This document shows, piece after piece, positions 1 to 7,641 of a stretch of DNA of 64,000 nt. The notes beneath the pieces are model-generated. The model had not been told where the DNA came from. It ran no database searches and saw only the letters and a program-made list of their open reading frames with translations. How positions within the stretch are numbered: the first letter of the stretch is position 1; the number at the start of each line of letters is the position of its first letter. Position numbers and translations under genes: made by a program. This DNA is from Sabulibacter ruber (lineage in GTDB: Bacteria > Bacteroidota > Bacteroidia > Cytophagales > Hymenobacteraceae), in assembly GCF_017355955.1 (NCBI RefSeq), contig NZ_JAFFID010000002.1:558001-622000 (forward strand). Reading direction: 5' to 3'.

Positions 1-1530
1 GGCGAAATCAGGGAATTGGTCGGCCTCGTCAATGATGCAGTGCTTGATTAAATCTGTGAGCTTGGGCGGCAACTGCAGCAGCTTGTGGTGGTTCGTGACG
101 ATGATATCGGCGGCGTAGGCCTGCTCCATGTGGCGGGCGTACGTGCACTTGGCGGGTTCCAGGCACAGTTTGGGCACGCAGACTTCCTGGGCGTTGGCCT
201 CACTGAGCAATCGGTAAGTATCCGGTAAGATGGCCCTGATGTTGTGCGGAATCTCTTCCACCTCGCCTTGGGTATGGTGCACGCGCAGCACTAAATAGAG
301 CCAGCTCAGCCCTTCCCGGATGGTGCCTTTCTCCTGCACCACCAGCTCGTCATACAAATCCAGCAGCGCCGAGATGCAGAGGTAATTGTTTTTGCCTTTC
401 ACAATGGCGGGCCGCAGATGCGCGTGTAAACCGCCCTTGAACCGTAGGCGCGGAATCTCGCCCTGCATGACTTGCTCCTGCAGGTTTTTGGTAGCCGTGG
501 CTACCACCACTTTGCGACCAGGGTTCAGGCGCAGCAGCTCGGCGGCGGCCATGAGGTAGCCCATGGTTTTACCGGTGCCGGTGCCGGCCTCGGCCACAAA
601 AGTGCCTTTGTCGGTGAGGGCTTTGTTGCAGAATTTGGAGTACTGCATCTGGGCATACCGCTCGGGCAGGCCGTGTTTCTTGTACCAGGCGTGCAGGGCA
701 TCATGGATGAGCTGGTCAGACGGTTGGGCGATGTCTACGCGGGGTTTTACCGTGGGCGCATCGGGTACGGTAGGGAGCCAGGAAGTGAGCAGTTCCCGCA
801 GGTGAAACGGCAACACGGGCACTTGGGTGGTGGCAGGCGGCGTAAGCCAGTGCAAATCCAGCGGCTCCAGCGTCTCAATGTGCTCGGCGGCGTGCAGCAA
901 GGTGCGCCAGGCGGTGCCCATGAAGATGGCGCCTAAGTCCAGCACTTGCCTTAGCAGTTGCATGAACAGGGTAGGTTCACCGGGTTCATCCTCGGGCGTG
1001 CTGGGGATTTTCTGCAAGAGCACCTCCAGCAGTTGGAAGAGGTGCGTGTGCAGCGCCGCCAGCGCCACGTGCATGGGCTGAGAGGCCGGCTTTTTCTGGG
1101 CGGCGGTGGAACGGGCCACCACATCGCCTATCTCCATCAGGTTGAGGTGCGGCAGGAAGAACGAGGACAGTACGGCCAAGTCGGCGCAGACGGGCGGCGA
1201 GGTCATGCCTGCCAGGATGTAATGCTTCAGCCAGGTTTGCTCGTGCCGTTCGTGGAAGAAGAACACGTGCGTGAAAGAGCTTAGGTATGCCTGCACCTCG
1301 GCTTTCTGTTCCTGCCAGGTGGGGGCACTCTTCGCCAGCTCTTTGCTGATTTTAGACTGTTTCTGTACGCTTCGGCCAAACTCCGCCTCGGGGTTGACAA
1401 ACCACTCCTTCAGCACCGCATTCCCCTTCTGCAGCGACAACACGCCCACCTGCAGCAGCCCATGTTTGGAACCGTAAGGGCCGGTGGCAAATAAATGCAG
1501 GATGGCAAAGGATGGGGAATCAGCTTTCAT
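1..1530 (-). CDS. DinG/XPD-like ATP-dependent helicase, N-terminal 510 residues (partial)
   Basis: The minus-strand frame is open from an ATG at 1530 to the left edge, so the C-terminal part is missing. The first ~200 residues look like a degenerate DnaQ/RNase-T-like exonuclease region, but I see no clear catalytic DEDD set. About residue 310 comes a Walker A motif AEAGTGTGKT, then motif Ia VVVATATKNLQEQ. A cysteine set follows (YLCIS; VCVPKLC with a further KC) of the kind that binds the 4Fe-4S cluster in XPD/DinG helicases. Then come TNHHKL and the DEAD box IIDEADQF just before the edge. The family unwinds DNA 5' to 3' in repair and R-loop or G4 processing. An in-frame GTG lies 15 bases upstream of the ATG as an alternative start. 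The helicase assignment is firm; the exonuclease activity of the N-terminus is not. Confidence 0.85.
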   Translation of the reverse strand, partial: MKADSPSFAILHLFATGPYGSKHGLLQVGVLSLQKGNAVLKEWFVNPEAEFGRSVQKQSKISKELAKSAPTWQEQKAEVQAYLSSFTHVFFFHERHEQTWLKHYILAGMTSPPVCADLAVLSSFFLPHLNLMEIGDVVARSTAAQKKPASQPMHVALAALHTHLFQLLEVLLQKIPSTPEDEPGEPTLFMQLLRQVLDLGAIFMGTAWRTLLHAAEHIETLEPLDLHWLTPPATTQVPVLPFHLRELLTSWLPTVPDAPTVKPRVDIAQPSDQLIHDALHAWYKKHGLPERYAQMQYSKFCNKALTDKGTFVAEAGTGTGKTMGYLMAAAELLRLNPGRKVVVATATKNLQEQVMQGEIPRLRFKGGLHAHLRPAIVKGKNNYLCISALLDLYDELVVQEKGTIREGLSWLYLVLRVHHTQGEVEEIPHNIRAILPDTYRLLSEANAQEVCVPKLCLEPAKCTYARHMEQAYAADIIVTNHHKLLQLPPKLTDLIKHCIIDEADQFPDFA

Positions 1531-1704
1531 CAGGACCTCGTTCACTCGTCTAAGCAGAACCACAAAGGTACTCTATGCTAAGGAATTTGCCGCAAAATAG
1601 TGCTGGATGCTAAGGAGTTTAGAGGAGTTTGTTTTGAGGGTGTTTTGGGGAAAGTAGGTCTAAAGTGGGATGGTTTGATATGCAATATTGCCGCTTTCCG
1701 GGAT

Positions 1705-1864
1705 AACCCACCCCTACCCCTCCCAGGAGGGGAATTTTCAATATGCGTGTCAAATGGTTTTAGGTATGCAGAACCAATCAATGGCTGCTGATTTTGACTA
1801 CTGCCCCGGCTATGGAGAATACATCAGGAGAAAGTTCCCCTCCTGGGAGGGGTAGGGGTGGGTT
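1705..1864. repeat. Intergenic element with 30-bp perfect terminal inverted repeats
   Basis: Left arm 1705-1734 and right arm 1835-1864 are perfect reverse complements (30 of 30; core CCCACCCCTACCCCTCCC). The 100 bases between hold no convincing gene. The G/C-run arms resemble those of the elements at 5091-5252 and 22597-22788, but the interiors differ. The rest of 1531-2040 holds only this element, a short motif at 1884-1910 shared with 36447-36473, and the terminator near 1973. Confidence 0.7.
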
Positions 1865-1972
1865 GCTTTAGTAGAGCTGCTATGGCACAGAAGTAACTTA
1901 AGCGCCATAGAAAAGACTGGAACCGCTTCGATTTTAACCTAATTTCCACAGAGCACCTCTGAAACGAAAAAA

Positions 1973-1991
1973 GCCGCACAAAGCGTGCGGC
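1973..1991 (-). terminator. Rho-independent terminator of the Old Yellow Enzyme gene
   Basis: On the minus strand GCCGCAC, a 5-base loop and GTGCGGC are followed by a run of T's. It lies about 50 bases past the stop of the flavin oxidoreductase gene. Confidence 0.85.
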
Positions 1992-2040
1992 CCTTTTCTA
2001 TATATGCAGTTGTGTTATTCCTGATATAGTATCTTATAAG

Positions 2041-3156
2041 TTATGCAGCAGCCTCAGCCAAGGTAGGGTAGTCGGTGTAGCCTACTTCTGCGGTGTTGCT
2101 GTAGAAGGTGTTGTAATCTGGGGCATTCAGCTCAGCAGTCTGCGCGAAACGCTCTACCAGGTCTGGGTTCGCGATGAACGGACGTCCATAGGCCACCAAA
2201 TCAGCGAATCCATCGGCCAACACTTTGTTACCGGTTTCCTGCGTAAAGCCGCCGTTGATAATCAAGGTGCCGTTATATAACGGACGGAAGTGTTTGGCGA
2301 TTTCCTTGATGGCGTAAGGCAACTCGGCTACTTTAGGAGAAGCCTCGGTCAGGTGCAGATAAGCCAGGTTGTAGTCGTTCAGACGCTTCACGATGTACTC
2401 AAACGTAGGCGCGGTTTCCTCATCAACGGTGATGCCGAACTGCTCGTGCATAGACGGGTTCAGACGAACACCTACGCGGCTCAGGTCAATTACTTCCTTT
2501 ACGGCATCCAGCACCTCGAAGAAGAAGCGGGCGCGGTTTTCGATGGTTCCGCCGTATTCATCGGTGCGCTGGTTTGCGCAGCGGCTGAAGAACTGGTGGA
2601 ACAGGTAGCCGTTGGAAGAGTGAATCTCCACACCGTCAAAACCAGCTTCCACTGCATTGGCAGCCGCTTTCTTGAAGTCCTCCACAATGCCTTTGATTTC
2701 CTCGGTCTCCAAAGCGCGTGGCGTCACGGTTGGTTTAAAACCTTCTTCGGTGAACGCTTGGTCGTTGGGGTTGATAGCCGAAGGAGCTACCGGCAATTCA
2801 CCGTTGTGGAAATCTGGGTGCGACATGCGGCCCACGTGCCACAACTGCGCGTAGATTTTGCCGCCTTTCTCGTGCACGGCGTTGGTCACCAGTTTCCAGC
2901 CTTCTACCTGCGCGGCAGAGTAAATGCCCGGGATGTTGATGTAGCCCACACCCTGCGGACTCACCGGCGTACCTTCTGAGATGATAAGACCGGCGCTGGC
3001 GCGCTGGGCGTAGTACTCGGCGTTCAGCTCAGTGGGTACGTTCTCGGGGTTATTAGACCGGCTGCGGGTCATGGGGGCCATGACTAAACGGTTGTTCAGT
3101 TGTAAGGCGCCTTTCTGATAAGGCTGTAACAGCGGTTGATTTTCTATTTGGCTCAT
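2041..3156 (-). CDS. Alkene reductase of the Old Yellow Enzyme family (NADH:flavin oxidoreductase)
   Basis: The 371-residue length is typical of NemA/XenB-type enzymes, FMN proteins that reduce activated C=C bonds, nitro compounds and quinones with NAD(P)H in the cytoplasm. Visible family marks are APMTRSR near residue 27, LWHVGR at 105-110, the substrate-anion pair His179/Asn182 in IHSSNGYL with the proton donor Tyr184, and RTDEYGGTIENR. The gene lies 56 bases downstream of a MarR gene on the same strand. A 14-bp palindrome between them (3181-3194) sits where a repressor would block its promoter (TATGTTTA at 3172-3179, leaving a leader of about 12 bases). Induction by electrophiles or quinones is the natural inference from this arrangement. 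The physiological substrate cannot be read from the sequence. Confidence 0.95.
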   Translation of the reverse strand: MSQIENQPLLQPYQKGALQLNNRLVMAPMTRSRSNNPENVPTELNAEYYAQRASAGLIISEGTPVSPQGVGYINIPGIYSAAQVEGWKLVTNAVHEKGGKIYAQLWHVGRMSHPDFHNGELPVAPSAINPNDQAFTEEGFKPTVTPRALETEEIKGIVEDFKKAAANAVEAGFDGVEIHSSNGYLFHQFFSRCANQRTDEYGGTIENRARFFFEVLDAVKEVIDLSRVGVRLNPSMHEQFGITVDEETAPTFEYIVKRLNDYNLAYLHLTEASPKVAELPYAIKEIAKHFRPLYNGTLIINGGFTQETGNKVLADGFADLVAYGRPFIANPDLVERFAQTAELNAPDYNTFYSNTAEVGYTDYPTLAEAAA

Positions 3157-3171
3157 AATCTTATTTCTGTG

Positions 3172-3194
3172 TAAACATAAGTTGTATATACAAC
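3172..3194 (-). promoter_or_regulatory. Promoter -7 and palindromic operator of the OYE gene
   Basis: A perfect palindrome GTTGTATATACAAC occupies 3181-3194, with a -7-like TATGTTTA (minus, 3179 to 3172) directly beside it. A nearly identical palindrome lies in the promoter of the MarR gene (3711-3724), so both are probably bound by that MarR protein. Confidence 0.6.
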
Positions 3195-3212
3195 TATATG
3201 GGTAAAAAAATA

Positions 3213-3689
3213 TTAACCTTCTCGTTCTCTTAATTTGTCCATCAGTTCGCCAATCTGTACGGCTTCTTCTGGGGTAATCTGGCTGTATTTCTCTTCCAGG
3301 TTCTGCATAATGGTGTCAGTCTGCTTCAGCAGTTCCAAGCCTTTCTCGGTGATCACAATGTCTACCTTGCGGCGGTTATCGGCGCACTGGCAGCGGGTCA
3401 CCAAGCCTTTCTCCAGTAGTTTGTCTACCAGACGAGTGGCGTTGGAGTCACGGTCCAGCATGCGTTCCTGGATCAGGCCCAACGTGGCCGGATTAGGGTA
3501 CTGTCCGCGCAGAATGCCCAACACGTTGTTCTGCTGCAACGACAAGCCATACTGCTTCAACTGGCAGGAGAATTCTTTCTGCAGCCAATTGCCCGTGAAC
3601 ATAACGTTCACCACCATGCGGCGGTAGGGGCTGCCAAATGTCTTCTGCTTCAATTCGTCCTCTAATTTCATGGGCTTTCTGCCGTTCAT
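3213..3689 (-). CDS. MarR-family winged-helix transcriptional regulator
   Basis: This small protein (158 residues, or 152 from the second ATG) has the MarR layout: an N-terminal helix, a winged helix-turn-helix (AT LGLIQERMLDRDSNATRLVDKL) and a wing segment with CQCADNRRKVDIVITEKG, then a C-terminal dimerisation helix. MarR proteins are dimeric repressors that release DNA on binding phenolics or on cysteine oxidation; the CQC pair at the wing is a possible sensor (inference). The TACATTTG -7 element ends 4 bases before the ATG at 3689, so translation either starts leaderless there or at the ATG at 3671 (MKLEDE) with a 19-base leader; I cannot decide. It probably represses itself and the downstream OYE gene through the two identical operators. 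Confidence 0.92.
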   Translation of the reverse strand: MNGRKPMKLEDELKQKTFGSPYRRMVVNVMFTGNWLQKEFSCQLKQYGLSLQQNNVLGILRGQYPNPATLGLIQERMLDRDSNATRLVDKLLEKGLVTRCQCADNRRKVDIVITEKGLELLKQTDTIMQNLEEKYSQITPEEAVQIGELMDKLREREG

Positions 3690-3693
3690 GCGG

Positions 3694-3724
3694 CAAATGT
3701 ACGTTGCTCTATTGTATATACAAC
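3694..3724 (-). promoter_or_regulatory. MarR promoter with overlapping palindromic operator
   Basis: On the minus strand TTG (3723-3721), a 19-base spacer and TACATTTG (3701-3694) match the Bacteroidota sigma-ABfr consensus TTG-N19-21-TAnnTTTG. The near-palindrome GTTGTATATACAAT (3724-3711) covers the -33 TTG, which fits autorepression. Confidence 0.7.
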
Positions 3725-3914
3725 TATTGTATAAATATAGTTTCAGGAAAAACCAAAAACGAATGGTATTTACAGGGGTAAAACAGCCTAAGTGTTCAGG
3801 GCTTCTTTTTAATAAAAATAGCCTTATAATAACCCTGGAAGCGGTTTTTGTCTCCTGCCAAACACTCTGCTTTGTTCGCTTATGGGTGTTCTTAGGGTAA
3901 CCTGGTTTCCGGGC

Positions 3915-4154
3915 CTACACCAGGTCGGGTCCGGCCGGTGGAGCTATATAACCCGTAGTGGCCGGAGATTCTACGGTGCTGTCTGGATCAGCGTCTTCGG
4001 TGATGTCAGTCGTGGCTTCATCCCGGTCTTTCGCTTCCTGGTCGGCTGGTTGTTTCGCCTCACAGGCGCCCAGCAGAAACAAGCTGGCGGTGGCGGCAAA
4101 GATTCCTGTTCTCCAGAAGGAACGAGTTGGCTGTAGCGTAGATTCCTTTTTCAT
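3915..4154 (-). CDS. Small acidic lipoprotein of unknown function
   Basis: A 79-residue product with a lipoprotein signal: basic start MKKES, hydrophobic stretch IFAATASLF and lipobox LLGAC (Cys about 31). The mature part is short, rich in Asp, Glu and Thr, without Trp or further Cys, and looks disordered. It is probably anchored to the outer or inner membrane. I do not recognise the family. A terminator at 4219-4242 separates it from the DsbA-like gene upstream, so it is likely its own transcription unit. Confidence 0.65.
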   Translation of the reverse strand: MKKESTLQPTRSFWRTGIFAATASLFLLGACEAKQPADQEAKDRDEATTDITEDADPDSTVESPATTGYIAPPAGPDLV

Positions 4155-4217
4155 AGCGGTAGATACGTAAGTTTTTCTACTCTACGGAAAATTCAGAGAA
4201 ACTGCCAAAAGAAAACA

Positions 4218-4242
4218 AGCAGCCCCTTTCTCAGAGGCTGCT
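4218..4242 (-). terminator. Rho-independent terminator of the DsbA-like gene
   Basis: On the minus strand AGCAGCC and GGCTGCT flank an 11-base loop, followed by TGTTTTC. It lies about 20 bases after the stop at 4264. Confidence 0.75.
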
Positions 4243-4263
4243 CGCAGAAGATTGGATGCTGTT

Positions 4264-4908
4264 TTATTGCTCCAGTACCTGCTCCAAAGCGGGAGCTAAG
4301 TCTTCAAACTTGGCATAGCCGCGGGTGACCAGATACAGGTTATTGCCGCTCTGCGCCACCATAGACGGGAAGCCTTGAATACCCCAGGCCTGCACCTGCG
4401 CAAACTCCTGCTGGGCCATGAGGCGGTACTTCTCATCGGCAAAACGCTCCTGGAACTGCTCCTCAGTTATACCAGCTTCCTGTGCTAAAGGCAGGTATGT
4501 TTCTATTTGGTTGAAATCCTTTCCTTCTTTGAACTGCAGGTCCTGGATGGCTTTGGCGTACTTCACCTGCTGGTCTGAATGCAGTTCTTTGAAGATGCTC
4601 AGAGCAATGGCTGGTGGCTCCGAATTAGAGATGTAGGTGCCTTTGTCCAGTACCTCGGTGAAATACGGTTCGCCCATTTTTACGCCGGTGATTTCATTGA
4701 GCCGTGGCATGGCTTGCTTGATGTAGCTGGCCATATTCCCGATAGGACCCACGCGGTCACCCAAAATCATGCCGCCGCTCAGCACTTCAAAGTGGAATTT
4801 GTCAGCATAGGCGGCGTGCAGTTTTTCAATCTGCGGACCCATGGCGAAGCACCAGCCGCACAGCGCATCTGATATATAGAAAAGGGTAGGCTTATTGTTA
4901 GTAGTCAT
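4264..4908 (-). CDS. DsbA-family (FrnE-like) thioredoxin-fold oxidoreductase
   Basis: A 214-residue protein starting MTTNNKPTLFYISDALCGWC. The active-site CGWC lies at residues 17-20, right after the first beta strand. The helical insertion that follows (SGGMILGDRVGPIG...) and the cis-Pro segment QGFPSMVAQ near the C-terminus are typical of DsbA/FrnE proteins. There is no signal peptide, so it is probably cytosolic, acting on disulfides or as a glutathione-type isomerase relative. An upstream in-frame TTG at 5004 overlaps the predicted -7 element TACCTTTG (5009-5002), so I take the ATG at 4908, giving a leader of about 90 bases. Substrates are unknown. Confidence 0.9.
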   Translation of the reverse strand: MTTNNKPTLFYISDALCGWCFAMGPQIEKLHAAYADKFHFEVLSGGMILGDRVGPIGNMASYIKQAMPRLNEITGVKMGEPYFTEVLDKGTYISNSEPPAIALSIFKELHSDQQVKYAKAIQDLQFKEGKDFNQIETYLPLAQEAGITEEQFQERFADEKYRLMAQQEFAQVQAWGIQGFPSMVAQSGNNLYLVTRGYAKFEDLAPALEQVLEQ

Positions 4909-5001
4909 GAGTTCTGAGTCTTGAGTCAAGAGTATAAAACGTGTAAACGGCTGGGGTGTTCTGGACTTGTTTCCAGAATACTGAGCCAGAAATAGTGCTA
5001 G

Positions 5002-5009
5002 CAAAGGTA
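5002..5009 (-). promoter_or_regulatory. -7 element for the DsbA-like gene
   Basis: TACCTTTG on the minus strand matches TAnnTTTG. The predicted transcript start is near 4998, with an untranslated leader of about 90 bases before the ATG at 4908. Confidence 0.5.
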
Positions 5010-5090
5010 CGATGGGAGAACCTTGCCTCTTAGCTTGGACTGGTTTCTACAGGTAAACCTTAGACGAGGCAATGTTTAATGGTAGCTGAT

Positions 5091-5252
5091 TGTCCCCCTT
5101 TGAAGGGGGGAGGGGGATGATTACTCGTGCAGATTGGGCATTCTCGAAGTCCTTGTAGGGGCAGTCCCTTGTGGTTGCCCTTGCTCTTAGCGGAAGGTAA
5201 ACGGTTCTTGAAGCGGCCTTATCATCCCCCTACCCCCTTCAAAGGGGGACAA
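5091..5252. repeat. 162-bp intergenic element with ~30-bp terminal inverted repeats, copy A
   Basis: The left end has TGTCCCCCTTTGAAGGGG followed by a G-run and ATGAT. The right end (5221-5252) is its reverse complement apart from one or two bases. The interior carries ACTCGTGCAGAT, a GGCATTC word and CTTGTAGGGGCA, CCCTTGTGGTTGCCCTTGC, all of which recur at 22597-22788. It contains no credible gene. It is probably a non-autonomous, MITE- or REP-like dispersed repeat. The remainder of 4999-5376 shows nothing else. Confidence 0.75.
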
Positions 5253-5376
5253 AATACCTGTGAAGCCTTATTAAGGAGGAGATTTAATGAGGTAAGAAGA
5301 ATCCCGTTTAGGGACCTGCTTTTCATGAAACAGCTTCTAAACGGGATTCCAACAATCAACAACTAACAACCAGCAA

Positions 5377-7320
5377 TCAATTCGTGGTAAGGCGGTTCTC
5401 CAGCATTCGGTTGTTGTACTGCTGAATGAAGGCCTTGAGTTTGTTTTCCAGGGCTGTCCTGATGAGCGGCTCCTTGTCCTTGAGGTTGTTCTTCAGGAAC
5501 TTGTCTTCCTTGTAGTTGAACAGGCCTAAGGTGTTGGTGCCGTCAAACTGGAGGAAGTAGTCACCTTCGGTCCATTGGTAACCGCCCTGGTAGCTGATGG
5601 CAAAGTTGCCTTCCTGCGGATTCAGCATGTTCTTGCCGAAGGAAAAGTATGGCTGGTCGTAGCCCAGGTAACCTAGCACGGTAGGCATGATGTCCAGTTG
5701 CTGCACCACCCGCTCCCGGTCCACGCCTTTGAAGGAAGGATCGCCGGGAGCGTAGAAAAGGATGGGTACCGCGAAGTTGCCCCAGGCAGTCTGGTACTCG
5801 GGATAATAGGTGTGGGTGGCGGAGTGGTCGGCGGTGATCACGAAGAGCGTGTTCTTGAACCACGGCGCCTGGCTGGCTTTCTGGAAGAACTTACGCAAGG
5901 CCATGTCTGAGTACCCGATGCACTCAAAAATCTCAAACGGGCCTTTCTTGAACTTGCCTTGATACCGCTCCGGAACCTTGTACGGGTGGTGCGAAGACGT
6001 AGTGAACACCGCGCTCATGAACGGCTCCTGGAAGGTGTTCAGTTTGCCCGCCATGAACTGCAGGAACTCCTCGTCCCAGATGCCCCACATGCCGTCAAAG
6101 TCTTCGGGTTTGCCGTACTCGGTCATGCCGTAGTACTCCTGCACGCCAATCAGGTTCATGAATGCGTCAAACCCCATGGAACCGTTAGGCGCCCCGTGGA
6201 AGAAGGAAGTATGATAACCTTTCGCGTTAAGAGTGCGGGGCAAACTGGGCAGGTTGTTGCTCACGTACTGCGTCAAAACAAACGGTTCCTGAATGCTAGG
6301 GATGCTGGTGAGCACCGAGGGCAGAGCATCAATGGACTTGCGGCCGTTGGCGAAGGAGTTCCAGTACACTTTGCTGTGCAGCATCAATGAGTCCAGGAAA
6401 GGTGTGAAACCAGTGTAAGTTCCGTTCTCCAGGTGCTTGTTGTAGCCTCCCACCGCCTCTTTCCCGAAGCTTTCCAGTACAATCACCACCACATTCTTTT
6501 TCCGGAATCTGGCAGAATCTACAGGCTGATGAATGGGGCTGTACACCTGCGCCACCTGCTCCTCGGGGAAATACGCCACCTTCTGGTAGCTGGTCTTGTT
6601 GATGGTCCGGATGATGGAGAAAGGCGTATTAAGTACGATGTACATTTCCTGCGGACGCTCCACGTACTCCCCAGCATTGCTCAGCGTGATGGGCCGTGTG
6701 CTATGCCTAAAACCCCCGCGCATGGCGGCAATGCTCAAGCCAATGGTCAACACAAGCACTACGGTGTGCCATGGGTAATAAAACCACGGGTTGTAGGAAG
6801 GTGCTTTCTCCAGTTTGATGCGGTTGTACAGCCAGGTCATCAAGGCCACCAAGCCTATCCAGATCAGGGCGATGTACCAGAAATCGACCAGGAAACTGGA
6901 AGCGAAACCACCCCAATCTTCATTTCCAAACTCCCGCACCACGCTCCCGGTAGTGCGGCGCAGGGTGAAGCGGTAGTAAATAAAGTCAATGCAGTTGAGC
7001 GCCAGCCCCAGGCCGTTGAAGACCAGAAACACCCATTTCACCACCTTCTGGTACACCGGATGGTGCCGGAACCGGAAGGGCAGCAACATGAGCACCAGAA
7101 ACAAAAGGTTGGTGTAGATGATAGCCGCCAGGTCAAACTTGAGTCCGCCCCACATGAGGTACAGCAAGTCAGAGAAAGAGGTCTCGGCGAAGAAGCCTTT
7201 GTTGAAAAAATAGAAAAGAAGCCGGCAAACGGTGTAAAGGAGCATGGCTACACCAAGCGCCAGCAACATGGCTATATGCACGCTCCGCCGGAAAGCTCTC
7301 GGCTGAAAAGATTTTATCAT
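5377..7320 (-). CDS. LtaS-like membrane sulfatase/phosphoglycerol-transferase family protein
   Basis: A 647-residue protein with about five membrane segments in the first 205 residues (for example AMLLALGVAMLLYTVC, WIGLVALMTWLY), then an extracytoplasmic alkaline-phosphatase-superfamily domain. Metal and catalytic marks are VVIVLESFG (Glu about 283), the nucleophile region NGRKSIDALPS (Ser about 329 in place of the LtaS Thr), FHGAPNGSMGF and TADHSATH. This is the layout of LtaS/OpgB/EptA-type enzymes that move phosphoglycerol or phosphoethanolamine onto glycans or lipids. Lipoteichoic acid is not expected here, so the acceptor is unknown. The in-frame TTG at 7341 overlaps the -7 element TAATTTTG (7346-7339), so the ATG at 7320 is chosen, with a leader of about 15 bases. 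Confidence 0.9.
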   Translation of the reverse strand: MIKSFQPRAFRRSVHIAMLLALGVAMLLYTVCRLLFYFFNKGFFAETSFSDLLYLMWGGLKFDLAAIIYTNLLFLVLMLLPFRFRHHPVYQKVVKWVFLVFNGLGLALNCIDFIYYRFTLRRTTGSVVREFGNEDWGGFASSFLVDFWYIALIWIGLVALMTWLYNRIKLEKAPSYNPWFYYPWHTVVLVLTIGLSIAAMRGGFRHSTRPITLSNAGEYVERPQEMYIVLNTPFSIIRTINKTSYQKVAYFPEEQVAQVYSPIHQPVDSARFRKKNVVVIVLESFGKEAVGGYNKHLENGTYTGFTPFLDSLMLHSKVYWNSFANGRKSIDALPSVLTSIPSIQEPFVLTQYVSNNLPSLPRTLNAKGYHTSFFHGAPNGSMGFDAFMNLIGVQEYYGMTEYGKPEDFDGMWGIWDEEFLQFMAGKLNTFQEPFMSAVFTTSSHHPYKVPERYQGKFKKGPFEIFECIGYSDMALRKFFQKASQAPWFKNTLFVITADHSATHTYYPEYQTAWGNFAVPILFYAPGDPSFKGVDRERVVQQLDIMPTVLGYLGYDQPYFSFGKNMLNPQEGNFAISYQGGYQWTEGDYFLQFDGTNTLGLFNYKEDKFLKNNLKDKEPLIRTALENKLKAFIQQYNNRMLENRLTTN

Positions 7321-7338
7321 GTTCTTAAGAAAGAACCG

Positions 7339-7346
7339 CAAAATTA
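7339..7346 (-). promoter_or_regulatory. -7 element for the LtaS-like gene
   Basis: TAATTTTG on the minus strand matches TAnnTTTG, 18 bases before the ATG at 7320. No clear -33 TTG is visible. Confidence 0.45.
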
Positions 7347-7480
7347 CTGAACCCGAAGCAGATATAAACGCGCGTTTTTCTCCCGGTTTCAGAAAATCAG
7401 GCCGGAAATGAAATAGGAAGAGTCTGTTTCTGGCAACTACAATCAGGAATATTTAAGAGCCACCGGGGAGGTGGAGAGTG

Positions 7481-7511
7481 TTGTAGACCAGAGAAAACCA
7501 ACCTATATTTG
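7481..7511 (+). promoter_or_regulatory. Promoter of the tRNA-Gly gene
   Basis: TTG (7481-7483), a 20-base spacer and TATATTTG (7504-7511) form a full match to the Bacteroidota housekeeping promoter, with transcription expected to start about 17 bases before the tRNA. Confidence 0.8.
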
Positions 7512-7531
7512 TTCGTAAATCATTGAGTTCA

Positions 7532-7607
7532 GCGAGAGTAGCTCAGGTGGTAGAGCATCAGCTTCCCAAGCTGAGGGCCGCGGGTTCGAATCCCGTTTCT
7601 CGCTCCA
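7532..7607 (+). tRNA. tRNA-Gly (anticodon CCC)
   Basis: A complete cloverleaf: acceptor GCGAGAG pairs with TTCTCGC (one G-U), D arm GCTCAGGTGGTAGAGC, anticodon arm TCAGC-TTCCCAA-GCTGA with anticodon CCC, T arm CGGGTTCGAATCCCG, discriminator T as usual for glycine, and an encoded CCA at 7605-7607. It reads the GGG codon. Confidence 0.97.
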
Positions 7608-7641
7608 AATCTAACTTTCATCTCTCTTAAGTCTTTTACTG

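Noticed and set aside
5127..5366. Open frame of 79 codons downstream of the DsbA-like gene
   Set aside because: It lies inside the inverted-repeat element at 5091-5252, has no ribosome site and reads as low-quality Arg/Pro/Leu sequence, so it is not a gene.
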